This document shows positions 8,715-17,425 of a DNA stretch of 42,106 bases, one piece after another. Positions within the stretch are counted from its first letter, which is position 1; each line of letters begins with the position of its first letter. The notes under the pieces are model-generated. The model saw nothing but the letters and a program-made list of their open reading frames with translations, was not told where the DNA came from and made no database searches. The position numbers and the translations under genes were made by a program. This DNA comes from an uncultured Myxococcales bacterium (GTDB lineage: Bacteria; Myxococcota_A; Bradymonadia; UBA7976; UBA1532), in contig CAINDO010000666.1 in the NCBI GenBank assembly GCA_903847385.1, forward strand, positions 1 to 42,106. Reading direction: 5' to 3'.

Positions 8715-10253
8715 TCAGTGCGGGCACGAGAGCGAGAAGTTCCACGCCGTGTCGCTCGAGCCGTCGCAGTTCGGCTGCACCGCGACCTCGGCCTCGTCGG
8801 CCCCACAGAGCTCCAGCGCCTCGTTGCTCTCACCACTCACGCAGCGCGTGTCCAGCACCGTGCGCCCGCCGTAGCGGACGATGAAACGGTCGGGCACGCT
8901 GATCGCGTTGTAGCGAAATACGAACGTTCCACACTGGCCGCCCGTCTTCACGCGCAGGGTCACAGGGTCGTTGCCCCCGGCGGTCGCCTCCTCATCGCAG
9001 AACACGACGTTCGGATCGCGACAGACGTCGGGATTGCCCGGCGTGCCGTTCGTCAACGACCGGCAGACCAGCCCGTTGTTGCACCCCCCGCCCTCGCAGC
9101 AGCTCTTGCCGTCGCCACCGCAAGGACGGCAGAAGCCGTTGTAACACTCCCCCGCGTCGCAGCGCCCGCCGTTGCAGCACACCTGCGTCAGCCCGCCGCA
9201 CGGCTGGCAGGTGCCGTTGAGGCACTCCACGTCCGCCGAGAAGCGGACGCCGCCCTCGCAACACGGCTGCCCGGCGTTGCCCGTGTTCACGCCACACTCG
9301 TCCTCGCCGCAGGCCGGGCCTTTCGACACGCCGGGCAAGGCGCACACGGACGCCCCGGACTCGCAGCGGTAACACGTTCGCGGCGCCGCGCATTCGCGCT
9401 CGCCGCAGCAGGCCGTGCTCTGCGACACCTCGCACAGCGACACCTGACCCGCCATCGCGTCCAGCTTCTGGTCGATCTTGACCGCCAGCACCGCCGTGCT
9501 CGCGACCAGCAACGGGGTGCCCCAGCCCGAGCTGATGAGCCCGACGCTGCCGAACATGCCGAGCACACCCAGCACGGGCTCGAAGAGGTCGCCCAGGCTG
9601 CTCTCGGAGAAGTTCTGTGCCGCGGCGATGAGATCCGGCGCTCCGAGCTCGACCGACTTCGCCTCGAGGAGCGTCCGCAGCTTCGTCCCAGACGCCAACG
9701 CCCCGATCCCGCGCAGATCGGCCAACGTGGTCGTCACCCCGATCGCCGTGCCCGCCAGTCCGCGGAGCTCGTCGTCGAAGTACCCGATGTCCACGTCACA
9801 GGCGTCCGGCCCGCAACCGAATCCGCTCGTCTGGTCGAATCGGGAGATCAGGCCTTGCTCGACCGTGGTCGGCGCCTGCCCGCCGCCCCCCGCACGCACC
9901 AAGCGGGGCAACCGATCGTCGAGGCCCGCGAGCATCCGGGCCCGGAACTCCGGCGAATACAAGAACGCTGGCATCCGCCCGGTCTCGGCACCGATCCCCA
10001 AGCCGACCCAGAAGATCACCGACATCGCGACGGCATCGTCCGTCGGCCGAAACGACGCGCTGATCTCGCGCTGGAGCGCCTCGTCCTGGAGGAACCGCTC
10101 TCCGTCCGGCGTCAGCGACATCGCCGGGACGGTCACGGCCTTCGCACCGCCCTCGGCGTCATCGCAGGCGAGTGCCCCGGCACACACAGTCACCCCCAGG
10201 ATCGTCGCCCGCAGCAGCGCCCCGATGCGCGTTTTCAGCTCGCTCGTGTTCAT
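8715..10253 (-). CDS. Cys-rich lipoprotein of unknown function
   Basis: A 512-residue protein starting at ATG 10253, with AAGGA 6 nt upstream. The leader ends in GALAC (likely lipidated Cys30). Residues about 35-280 form an unrecognised, mostly helical domain with hydrophobic stretches (MSVIFWVGLGIG; VLGVLGMFGSVGLISSGWG). Residues about 285-420 hold dense paired-Cys modules (QPCCEGG, QVCCNGGRC, KSCCEGGGC, CQPCGG), which look like small disulfide knots. The last 90 residues are strand-rich with a few more Cys. No enzymatic motif is visible. The gene starts 22 nt after the barrel end at 10276, which supports co-transcription with the PEGA/barrel gene. Confidence 0.85.
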   Translation of the reverse strand: MNTSELKTRIGALLRATILGVTVCAGALACDDAEGGAKAVTVPAMSLTPDGERFLQDEALQREISASFRPTDDAVAMSVIFWVGLGIGAETGRMPAFLYSPEFRARMLAGLDDRLPRLVRAGGGGQAPTTVEQGLISRFDQTSGFGCGPDACDVDIGYFDDELRGLAGTAIGVTTTLADLRGIGALASGTKLRTLLEAKSVELGAPDLIAAAQNFSESSLGDLFEPVLGVLGMFGSVGLISSGWGTPLLVASTAVLAVKIDQKLDAMAGQVSLCEVSQSTACCGERECAAPRTCYRCESGASVCALPGVSKGPACGEDECGVNTGNAGQPCCEGGVRFSADVECLNGTCQPCGGLTQVCCNGGRCDAGECYNGFCRPCGGDGKSCCEGGGCNNGLVCRSLTNGTPGNPDVCRDPNVVFCDEEATAGGNDPVTLRVKTGGQCGTFVFRYNAISVPDRFIVRYGGRTVLDTRCVSGESNEALELCGADEAEVAVQPNCDGSSDTAWNFSLSCPH

Positions 10254-10275
10254 CTCGTGTCCTTGGTCTCGGCCG

Positions 10276-12394
10276 TCAGTACCAGACCGCGCCGAGCCTC
10301 AGCGAGCCGACCCAAGGGCCGTTGCTCGAGGTCGGCGGCAGTACGAATCCCGCAATCCGGAAGTGCGCCTCGGCGGCCATGCCCTCGAGCGCGCCTTCCC
10401 GCGTCGCGAAGTCGAGGCTCACCTCGAACCCCGTGGAGACGAACTCCGTCTGGGCGGGCCCGGCCTCCGGAATGGTGATCGACAACGACGGCGACCAACC
10501 GAGCCCCAGGACGACACCCGACCATGAGCCGGCCAGGTCCGGCGCCCCCAGGCCAATCTGGACGCTGGTCGTGAAGGGCACGCTGACTTGCGTCTGAACG
10601 AAGCTGGTCCGCACGCACTGGATGCCGCCGTCGAACGAGAGCGCGGGGACGCCGCAGCTCATGCCCAACGCGGAGACATCCGCCCCCGTGGCGAAGCGTG
10701 TCGCGAACCAGGCGGTCGAGGGTACATGCGGCAACCCCAGATAGACGAGGCCGAGACGACCACCACCGCCCCCCCCCGCCGCCGCCGTTCGGTGTCGAAC
10801 AGACCCCACCTGTAGACGGCATGAGAATTCCGACGCCCGTCGCATGTACGGCGAAGGGTGGCAGCACACCCCCCCGGTCCATCCAGGCGCGCCGCTTCGC
10901 TTCGGCCTCATCGAGTCGGATGCGCGCCTCGAAGCCGTGTTTCGTCACACTGAGCGACACCGAGTCCGGATCGATGCCCAGACCACACGCCCACCTGGAA
11001 AGCCGCGCCTCGGCAACCTCGCGCGCCGAGCGTCGCACCTGGTTCCCGTTGGGGAGCGAGACGAGAATCGAGGACGAGTCGCGCTCCAGAATCTTCCCGA
11101 CGAGCGTGGTGCCATCTTGCAGGAGAACCCGCTCGGCCGGCCGAAGCGCGGCGATCCGTTCGATCGTCTCGGTTTCGAGCAGGATCACTTGGCCGTGCAA
11201 CTGCCGGAAGGCCAGCTTGCCGGACCGGGTGCGCTCCAGAAACTGACCGACGACCTGTGCGCCATCTTTCAGCGACACGACATTCACCGCCGCCGCGCCC
11301 AGTTCCAGCGCCCCGACGACGGCCTGCGGCTCGACGGGCAACCCGGAGGACACATCGACGACCTGGGCCCGTGCACCGGTTTTCGCAGATTCCAACACGG
11401 CGGCGACGCGGCCATTCGCGAGCCGAATCAGGCGCGGCGCCTCACCGAGCTCCAGGTTCTCGAGCGCGTGCGACACCCGCGTACCGAACCCGGCGACGAG
11501 TTCGTCGTCCAGAATGGACAGGCCGACGAGCTCGCTCGTGTCCACGACCAGCTCCGAGCCGTCCTCGGCCAGAAGCCGCAGCTTCTCCCCCTCTTGTTCG
11601 ACTCTCCGCGCGACTCTGCGAACGCCCCCGCGAAGCTCGACCAATCGCAACGCCCGAGTCGCCACAGCAGGCGCCCAGATGGCATTTTCGGGGGGCGTTG
11701 TCACGGGCTCGGGCCGAACGGGAATCACCGCGCGCAACTCGGGCGACGGCGTGGCCGCGGGCGGTTCTGTCGGTGGGGCGGAAACGACGGCCATGGGCGC
11801 AGAGCCCACGTTCTTCGCTTCCAGAGCCCACTCGACCGCCAAGCGCCCCCCCGGTTTCGCCACCCATTCCGCTTCACGGCCGGTGTAGCCCTCCAGGCTG
11901 GCGCGGATCTGGTGTTTCCCCGGCAGCAGCGCAAATTCGTAAGCCAGGGGAGACGTGCCCACGATGTTGCCGTCGATCGTGAGGTTCGCCCCCGCCGGCG
12001 TCAGCGTCACAGTGAGGCGTGCCCCCTGGCGTCGCAGGGCCGAGAGCTGGGATTCGGCACGCTTCTTCACACTGGGCGGTGCACCCGGCAGGTCGGCGAG
12101 CTCGCCATAGAGCGCCGACGCCCGCGGAATCTCGCCGAGGCGCAGCGACGAAAGCGCCCACAACTCCAGAGCGTCGGCCGAACCGTCGGCCGCGTAGGCC
12201 GCGCTCGCGAGATCCCGCGCGGTGACGTGGTCGTGCCGCTTGAACGCCTCGATGGCACTCGCCAGCCCGTCGACCGGCCCGCCCCGACACGGTACCGCGA
12301 GCGCAATTACGGCCGCCATGGCCCACCACCGCCGACACACGCGCGAAACGATCTTCGCGATCTCCGCGCGCACCCGCGTGCCGAGCGTGAGCAT
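10276..12394 (-). CDS. PEGA-domain protein with C-terminal barrel-like domain, split by a G9 tract
   Basis: Starts at ATG 12394, with GGAGG just upstream and a signal-like hydrophobic N-terminus. There is a TPR-like helical segment at about 45-115, then a PEGA domain (LTPAGANLTIDGNIVGTSPL...GYTGREA) at about 118-180 and a Pro-rich linker. Two similar strand-rich modules follow (VSLKDGAQVVGQFLERT and VLLQDGTTLVGKILERD). The frame is good down to STPNGGG, then meets nine consecutive G (10777-10769 on the minus strand) and continues as nonsense to 10250. With eight G it would continue as GGGRLGLVYLGLPHVPSTAW and end LRLGAVWY at 10276, giving 705 residues and a barrel-like C-terminus. PEGA domains are usually envelope or surface-associated. 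The tract is either a real or phase-variable break or a homopolymer error. Confidence 0.75.
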
Positions 12395-12406
12395 CTCCCC
12401 TCCGAT

Positions 12407-12437
12407 GGATCCGTAGGTCGTCGAAGCTACGGAATCC
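12407..12437. promoter_or_regulatory. Imperfect hairpin in the 5' leader of the surface cassette
   Basis: CCGTAG (12411-12416) and CTACGG (12427-12432) are perfect arms with a 10-nt loop, and the stem can be extended to GGATCC/GGATTCC with one bulged base. It lies directly upstream of the Shine-Dalgarno sequence of the minus-strand gene that starts at 12394, so it could form in that mRNA leader. No function can be read from the sequence. Confidence 0.3.
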
Positions 12438-12484
12438 GTCGACCAGGGACCACGATGGCTTACCCGACACAGAGTCAGCGCATA

Positions 12485-12521
12485 CCTGAATACTCGATCG
12501 GATAATCAAGGCATATTCAGG
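12485..12521. promoter_or_regulatory. Inverted repeat CCTGAATA...TATTCAGG, possible operator
   Basis: Perfect 8-bp arms (12485-12492 and 12514-12521) are separated by 21 nt of unusually AT-rich sequence for this genome (GATAATCAAGGCA). It lies about 90 nt upstream of the cassette start at 12394 and about 95 nt upstream of the plus-strand ORF at 12616, where a promoter is expected. The binding protein is unknown. Confidence 0.35.
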
Positions 12522-12615
12522 GACCACCCAACTGGGTAACCCCCTGACAAAACGACGACCCGCGTCGATTTCCTGCGACACGCGCCCCGCGTGGCCGACG
12601 AGGTCTTTCGAGACC

Positions 12616-13191
12616 ATGTCCGCCACCAATCCGCGCGCCGCCCTCGTGCTGCTCAAACACATCCGCGAGCGCGGCGAGCTGCTCATCCCCATCGCCGAGC
12701 GCTGGGCCATCGAGGTCGCCCGCGAGGACGCCGGCCGGACCGGCGACTTGAATGACCTCGGGCGGCTGCTAAACTACCTGACGTACGCCGCGAAACGACT
12801 GCCCAAGGCCGAACTGGAGGCCCTGATGACCCGCATCTCACTGCTCGACCGCATCGACACCACGGACGGCGGCCGTCCGCCGGCCCTGCAATGGTGGGAG
12901 GAAGGCTTCGAGGCCGGCCAGAAAGAGGGCGAGGCGCGTGGCGAGGCGCGCGGCGAGACCCGGGGTGAGGCGCGCGGCCGCGTGGAAGGCGAGGCCCGCG
13001 GGCTCACGGCCGGCGAGCGCGCCGTCGTTGCGCGACAGATCTTTCGCCGCTTCGGCCCCCTGCCGCCGGCGCTTCAGTCGCTGCTCGATGCCGCCGATCG
13101 CGACGCCCTCGAGCGATACGCCGACCGCGTGCTCGACGCCGCGACCGCCGAGGTGATCTTTGCCGAGCGGGCGGGCGACGGTCGCGCGTGA
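12616..13191 (+). pseudogene. C-terminal remnant of an Rpn/PD-(D/E)XK transposase-type protein
   Basis: A 191-residue frame that resembles only the C-terminal half of Rpn-like (recombination-promoting nuclease) proteins. It has a helical segment (RLLNYLTYAAKRLPKAELEALM), then a Gly/Glu/Arg tandem hinge (EGEARGEARGETRGEARGRVEG), then a tail like DUF4351 (IFRRFGPLPPALQSLLDAADRDALERYADRVL). The N-terminal PD-(D/E)XK nuclease core, normally about 150-200 residues, is missing: upstream codons in the three frames give no match that I recognise. I therefore call it a decayed fragment, although it may still be translated as a small orphan protein. It ends 25 nt before the methyltransferase gene. Confidence 0.6.
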
Positions 13192-13216
13192 CCGGCCACC
13201 CGCCCCCGGAGCCCCC

Positions 13217-13855
13217 ATGTCCCGCTTCGTCGCCGCCATCTACGACCGTTTCATGGAAGACGCCGAAAAGGCCTGCCTCGGCGAGTGGCGGCGCGCGCTG
13301 CTGGCCGACCTGGCGGGCGACGTGCTGGAGATCGGCGCGGGCACGGGCGCGAACCTGCCGCACTACCCCGCGGGCCTGCGCTCGCTGACGCTGACCGAGC
13401 CGGACGCCCACATGCGCCGGCGGCTGACCGAGGCGAGCGCCCGGATGCCCGACCGGCCGGTGACGGTGCTGGACGCGCCCGCGACGGCGCTGCCCGTGGA
13501 CGCCGCGAGCCTGGACGTGGTCGTCGGCACGCTGGTCCTGTGCACGGTGCCCGACCCCCAGGCCGTGCTGGCCGAGGTCGTGCGGGTCCTGCGACCGGGC
13601 GGGCGCTTCGTCTATCTGGAGCACGTGGCCGCCTGGGACAACCCGGGTCGGCTGCGCTGGCAGCGGGTGCTGGAGCCGGCGTGGCGCGTCGTCGCCGACG
13701 GCTGCCACCTGACCCGCGCCACGGGCGACCTGATCCGCGAGGCCGGCCTTCTGGTCGAGGCGGAGACGCGCGAGAGCATGCGCAAGGCGCTGCCGTGGAT
13801 CCGGCCCTCGGTGCGGGGTGTGGCACGGCGATTGCTGACGCCCGCGGCGAACTGA
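13217..13855 (+). CDS. Class I SAM methyltransferase, METTL7/TMT1-like
   Basis: A 212-residue protein starting at ATG 13217, with GGAG 5 nt upstream. The glycine-rich SAM loop is VLEIGAGTGANLPHYP near residues 36-51. Motif IV-like VVVGTLVLCTVPD and post-motif RPGGRFVYLEHVA follow. The C-terminal stretch WQRVLEPAWRVVADGCHLTR is strikingly like eukaryotic METTL7A/B (WQQVLEP.W....DGC.LTR), recently assigned as thiol methyltransferases, and the N-terminal segment IYDRFMEDAEKACLGEWR fits bacterial members of that group. The membrane anchor of the animal proteins is absent. The substrate is inferred only by family, perhaps small thiols. There is no obvious functional link to its neighbours. Confidence 0.85.
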   Translation: MSRFVAAIYDRFMEDAEKACLGEWRRALLADLAGDVLEIGAGTGANLPHYPAGLRSLTLTEPDAHMRRRLTEASARMPDRPVTVLDAPATALPVDAASLDVVVGTLVLCTVPDPQAVLAEVVRVLRPGGRFVYLEHVAAWDNPGRLRWQRVLEPAWRVVADGCHLTRATGDLIREAGLLVEAETRESMRKALPWIRPSVRGVARRLLTPAAN

Positions 13856-13899
13856 TCCAGAATGCCGCGCCGCGCCCTCCGTGGCCGATGGAGTTGCCG

Positions 13900-15927
13900 A
13901 TGTCCCCCTTCCGCGCCCTGCTGCTGCCCGCCGCCCTGTCCCTGTTCGCCTGCGACTCGGGCAAAGGCGACACCGCCGCCACGAACCCCGCCGGGGACGA
14001 CACCGCGCTCTCCATCGTGGAGCCCGGCAAGGAGGACAACTTCCTCTCGCTGACGGCCCGCGAGTACGCGGTCACCGGCACGACGCAGGTCCGCCTGGAG
14101 TCGAGCTTCGCCGGCAAGTCCAAGGCCGAGCGGCTGGCCCGGGCCAAGGCGCTGGTGCCCTTCCGGCAGATCGTCGTGGGCTGGTTCCTCTCGCAGTACA
14201 TCGGCGAGAAGGAGGCGAAGGACCCCAACGCCCGCTACGGCGGCTTCCGCAGCCTGACCAAGAACGGCTCGTGGGAGGACCTGGGCCTGCGAGAGATCGA
14301 CGAGCTCACGTTCGAGATGGACTTCCGCCAGGAGCTCGGCGGCCCCCTGGACCTGCTCGCCACGCTGCCCACGAAGCTCACGCCCGAAGGCCGCCGCTAC
14401 TTCGACCTGCAGATCGGCCGGGTCGATGTGGAAGAAATGCAGCGCCTGGAGATCAACTCCGAGTGGTACCGCGAGAAGCCCTGGGACGGCTTCAACCCCA
14501 AGACGGTGCCCGCGGACAAGCAGGAGACGGTGCGGCTCTTCGTGGAGCCCGAGGCGCGCGGCAACGACGCCTGGTTCGACTACGCCGGCCTGATGGAGGA
14601 CGGCGTGCTCGACATCGACGTCCACTTCGGCTGGGACTACCACGCCGCCTATCACCTCAAGCACAGCCGCGAGACTTACGCCGAGCTCGTCCGCCGCGGC
14701 TTCACCTCGCCCGTGGCGAAGTATGAGGACCTGAAGCGCACCAGCGGCCCCCTGACCACTCGGGTGACCACCCCCGAGGGTGAGGTCGAGGTGCGCGTGC
14801 GCCTGTTCTGGGGTCAGCCCGGGACCGAGACGGACCCGGACACGGACGCCGGCGGCCGCGCGCTGGAGGCCGACTTCCGCGAGAGCCTGAAGAGCCGCGA
14901 CGTGATCGTCTTCTCCGGCCACAGCGGGCCGTTCTACGGCTTCGCCCTGGCCAACTGGAAGAAGACCGAGGAGGGCGACCTGGACGACGCCGAGCTGCCG
15001 ACGGTCGAGATGCCCGCAGGCCGCTCCCAGCTCGTGTTCGCCGAGGGCTGCGACACCTACGCCATCGGCGAGGGCTTCTTCCAGAACCCGGCCAAGGCCG
15101 ACGGCGCGAGCCTGGACGTCGTGACCACGACCAGCTTCAGCAACGCCGAGACGCCCGAGCCCATCTACCACCTGCTCGACGTGTTCACGACCGAGGGCGA
15201 CGACGGCTTCGTGCAGGCCTGGCGCGTGACCGAGTTCCTGGACGCGCTCGACGGCACCTCGCCCTGGTTCAGCACGATGTACGGCGTGCACGGCATCGAC
15301 GACAACCCGCGCGCCCACCCCTGGGCGGACGCCGAGGCCCTGTGCGGCGAGTGCAGCCGCGACGCCGACTGCGGCCCCTCGGGCAATCGCTGCGTGAAGA
15401 TGAACGGCACCAAGGCCTGCACCGCCGAGTGCACCGCGGACGACGCCTGCGGCGAGGGGTTCGTGTGCCAGAGCGCCCAGCGCGCGGGCACCATCAGCGC
15501 CAAGGTCTGCGTGACGCCCCGGGCCACCTGCGACGCGGCCGGCGCCGCCCGCAAGCCCGCGCTGGTGCTCTCCGAGGCCGTGCCCAACCCCGATCGCGAC
15601 CTGAACGGGGACGGCAAGGCCGAGGACCGCTCGGACGAGTCCGTGACCGTGAAGAACGCCGGCGGCGGCGAGGTCTCGCTCGGCGGCTGGTCGCTGGCGG
15701 ACAAGGGCGGCGTGCGCTTCACCTTCGCCCGGGGCTACAAGCTCCGCGCCGGCGCGAGCGTCACGGTGTTCGGCGCGGCCGCCTCCGGCACGAGCGCGCT
15801 GTTCGCGCCCGAGGGCCTCTCGCTCAACAACCGCAACGACGCCGTGCGACTCATCGACCCCCGCGGGGCCGTCGTCGACACCCTCTCCTGGCACACGGCC
15901 GCCAGCGGCATCAGCGTCCGCCACTGA
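13900..15927 (+). CDS. Lipoprotein with clan CD (caspase-fold)-like core and lamin-tail domain
   Basis: A 675-residue protein. I chose ATG 13900 over ATG 13888 because GGAG lies 6 nt upstream of it, and the leader then ends in lipobox LFAC. Residues about 330-450 contain VIVFSGHSG (His341) and, 43 residues later, LVFAEGCDTY (Cys384). Hydrophobic strand-Gly-His and hydrophobic strand-Cys blocks at this spacing are the signature of clan CD cysteine peptidases (caspase/gingipain fold). A Cys-rich segment follows at about 483-550 (CGECSRDADCG...). A lamin-tail domain closes the protein at about 553-675 (VLSEAVPNP...LGGWSLADKGG...NNRNDAVRLIDPRGAVVDTLSW). Protease activity is an inference. The first 300 residues are unrecognised. 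Confidence 0.85.
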   Translation: MSPFRALLLPAALSLFACDSGKGDTAATNPAGDDTALSIVEPGKEDNFLSLTAREYAVTGTTQVRLESSFAGKSKAERLARAKALVPFRQIVVGWFLSQYIGEKEAKDPNARYGGFRSLTKNGSWEDLGLREIDELTFEMDFRQELGGPLDLLATLPTKLTPEGRRYFDLQIGRVDVEEMQRLEINSEWYREKPWDGFNPKTVPADKQETVRLFVEPEARGNDAWFDYAGLMEDGVLDIDVHFGWDYHAAYHLKHSRETYAELVRRGFTSPVAKYEDLKRTSGPLTTRVTTPEGEVEVRVRLFWGQPGTETDPDTDAGGRALEADFRESLKSRDVIVFSGHSGPFYGFALANWKKTEEGDLDDAELPTVEMPAGRSQLVFAEGCDTYAIGEGFFQNPAKADGASLDVVTTTSFSNAETPEPIYHLLDVFTTEGDDGFVQAWRVTEFLDALDGTSPWFSTMYGVHGIDDNPRAHPWADAEALCGECSRDADCGPSGNRCVKMNGTKACTAECTADDACGEGFVCQSAQRAGTISAKVCVTPRATCDAAGAARKPALVLSEAVPNPDRDLNGDGKAEDRSDESVTVKNAGGGEVSLGGWSLADKGGVRFTFARGYKLRAGASVTVFGAAASGTSALFAPEGLSLNNRNDAVRLIDPRGAVVDTLSWHTAASGISVRH

Positions 15928-15978
15928 GCCGGGCGCCCGCGCCCCCCGCGGCGCAGTCCTTGACGCCCACCGCCCGCT

Positions 15979-16001
15979 TCGAGTCAGATTCACCGACTCG
16001 A
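15979..16001. promoter_or_regulatory. Inverted repeat TCGAGTC...GACTCGA upstream of the MYXO-CTERM gene
   Basis: Perfect 7-bp arms with a 9-nt loop lie in the 107-nt gap between the lamin-tail lipoprotein and the gene starting at 16035. There is no T-run after it, so an intrinsic terminator is doubtful. It may be an operator or chance. Confidence 0.3.
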
Positions 16002-16034
16002 CGCGCCGTCGATCACGCCCCGGGGAAGTTCCCA

Positions 16035-17381
16035 ATGCTCCAGAAGAAACTCGTGGCCACCGGCCTCCTCGCCGCCACCTGCGGCTCCGTGACCACCGCC
16101 CTGGCCGACACGTCCGATCCGGCCTGCCTGCCGTCGAGCACCTCGATCGGCTGGTCGGTGCCGAAGAACGTGGCGATCCAGGACCCCAACGCGTTCCGCG
16201 TGCCCATCGACGCCACGATGCGCATCGGCTACAGCGGCCCCTGGTGCCCGGATCCGGACACGATCCACCTCGTCGCCAAGAAGACGATGGAGCCCGTGCC
16301 CACCCAGATCCGCGTGGTCACCCCGCAGACCCTGTTCCACAACGAGCCCGCGCCCCTGTCGATCATCGAGATCGACCCCCTGGCCGAGCTCGACCGGTCG
16401 ACGGACTACATCCTGTCCGTGCAGCCGGCCATGCCCGCGCTGCAGATCTACGCCGACTTCGAGATCCAGTTCCGCTCCGGTCGCCGGGCGATGGAGCCGT
16501 GGCCGGACTTCGAGGGCATCAAAGAGGTCGTGCCGGCGCGCGACGCGGAGGAGTGCTGGGGCCAGAAGGTCTACGCCTTCTCCGACGAGGAGATGATGCG
16601 CGCCCAGCCCTGCATGCGGGAGCACCGCCTCGAGCTGAAGGTCGTGTACCAGCCGCTGGACCGCCCCGAGGCCACCTACGCCATCTACCGCACCCGCAGC
16701 ATCCCGCTGGACGAGGGCGGCCTGCCCAAGCCCGACGACCCGACCTACGACGATCAGCTCACGCTGGTGGGCTACGAGCCCGGCGTGACGGACGTGGGCA
16801 GCGGCGTGCGCGAGAAGTCCTCGCCCTACAACGTGCCCTATCACGTCCTGCCCCGGCGCGAGTGTTTCGCCGTGCTGCTGGTGGACGAGTGGGGCCGCGA
16901 GATCGGCGATGTGGCCAACGACAAGTGCATCGACATCCCGCTGCTCGAGCCCTGCCCCCTGCCCAACGGCATGATGCAGAACTACCCCGAGCCCAACCCG
17001 TTCGAGATCCGGACGCCCGTCGACAACCTGGCGTGCGACGCGCTCTGCCTGGGTGACGGCGACTGCGCGTCCCACATCCCGCCCGAGCGCCCCGAGCCGG
17101 GCACGGGCGGCATGTCCGGCGAGGGCGGCGCCTCCGGCGGCGGCTCCGGCACGGGCGGTGACGGCGCGGGCGGTGGTGCGGGCGGCGGGTCCGGCGGTGG
17201 CACCGGCGACGCCGGCGTCGACACCGACTGCGACGGCGCCGACTGCGCGCCGGCCGAATCGGGCGGCGGCGGCGGCGGCGGTGGCTGCCAGACCGTCACG
17301 GGCCGCCCGGCCCACGGTCTCTTCCCCCTCTTCGCCGGCCTGCTCGGGCTGGCGCTGGTTCGTCGCCGCGCCCGCCGCTGA
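16035..17381 (+). CDS. Secreted protein with MYXO-CTERM-like sorting tail
   Basis: A 448-residue protein with a Sec signal peptide (MLQKKLVATGLLAATCG..., likely cut at ALA-DTSD). A roughly 340-residue domain of unknown function contains several Cys and is probably strand-rich. From about 355 there is a long Gly/Ser/Thr linker. The end is GGGGCQTVTG, a hydrophobic helix (LFPLFAGLLGLALV) and RRRARR. This Cys-helix-Arg layout is the MYXO-CTERM tag, processed by myxosortases and used to display proteins on the outer surface of Myxococcota. GGGGAAG about 6 nt before ATG 16035 can serve as ribosome binding site. It is 44 nt upstream of hisS and may share its transcript. Confidence 0.88.
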   Translation: MLQKKLVATGLLAATCGSVTTALADTSDPACLPSSTSIGWSVPKNVAIQDPNAFRVPIDATMRIGYSGPWCPDPDTIHLVAKKTMEPVPTQIRVVTPQTLFHNEPAPLSIIEIDPLAELDRSTDYILSVQPAMPALQIYADFEIQFRSGRRAMEPWPDFEGIKEVVPARDAEECWGQKVYAFSDEEMMRAQPCMREHRLELKVVYQPLDRPEATYAIYRTRSIPLDEGGLPKPDDPTYDDQLTLVGYEPGVTDVGSGVREKSSPYNVPYHVLPRRECFAVLLVDEWGREIGDVANDKCIDIPLLEPCPLPNGMMQNYPEPNPFEIRTPVDNLACDALCLGDGDCASHIPPERPEPGTGGMSGEGGASGGGSGTGGDGAGGGAGGGSGGGTGDAGVDTDCDGADCAPAESGGGGGGGGCQTVTGRPAHGLFPLFAGLLGLALVRRRARR

Positions 17382-17425
17382 GTTCGACGCTCTCTCTCCG
17401 CTCATCCCCCCCGAGGTTCCCCCAT

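Noticed and set aside
10250-10760. The part of the 12394 frame beyond the G9 tract as a genuine C-terminus
   Set aside because: The translation becomes Arg/His/Gly-rich without pattern, while the other frame gives a strand-rich, aromatic-ended barrel-like sequence.
12544-12615. A 5' extension of the Rpn-like fragment containing the nuclease core
   Set aside because: The in-frame codons upstream (PLTKRRPASISC...) and the other frames show no PD-(D/E)XK motif, and the space is too short.
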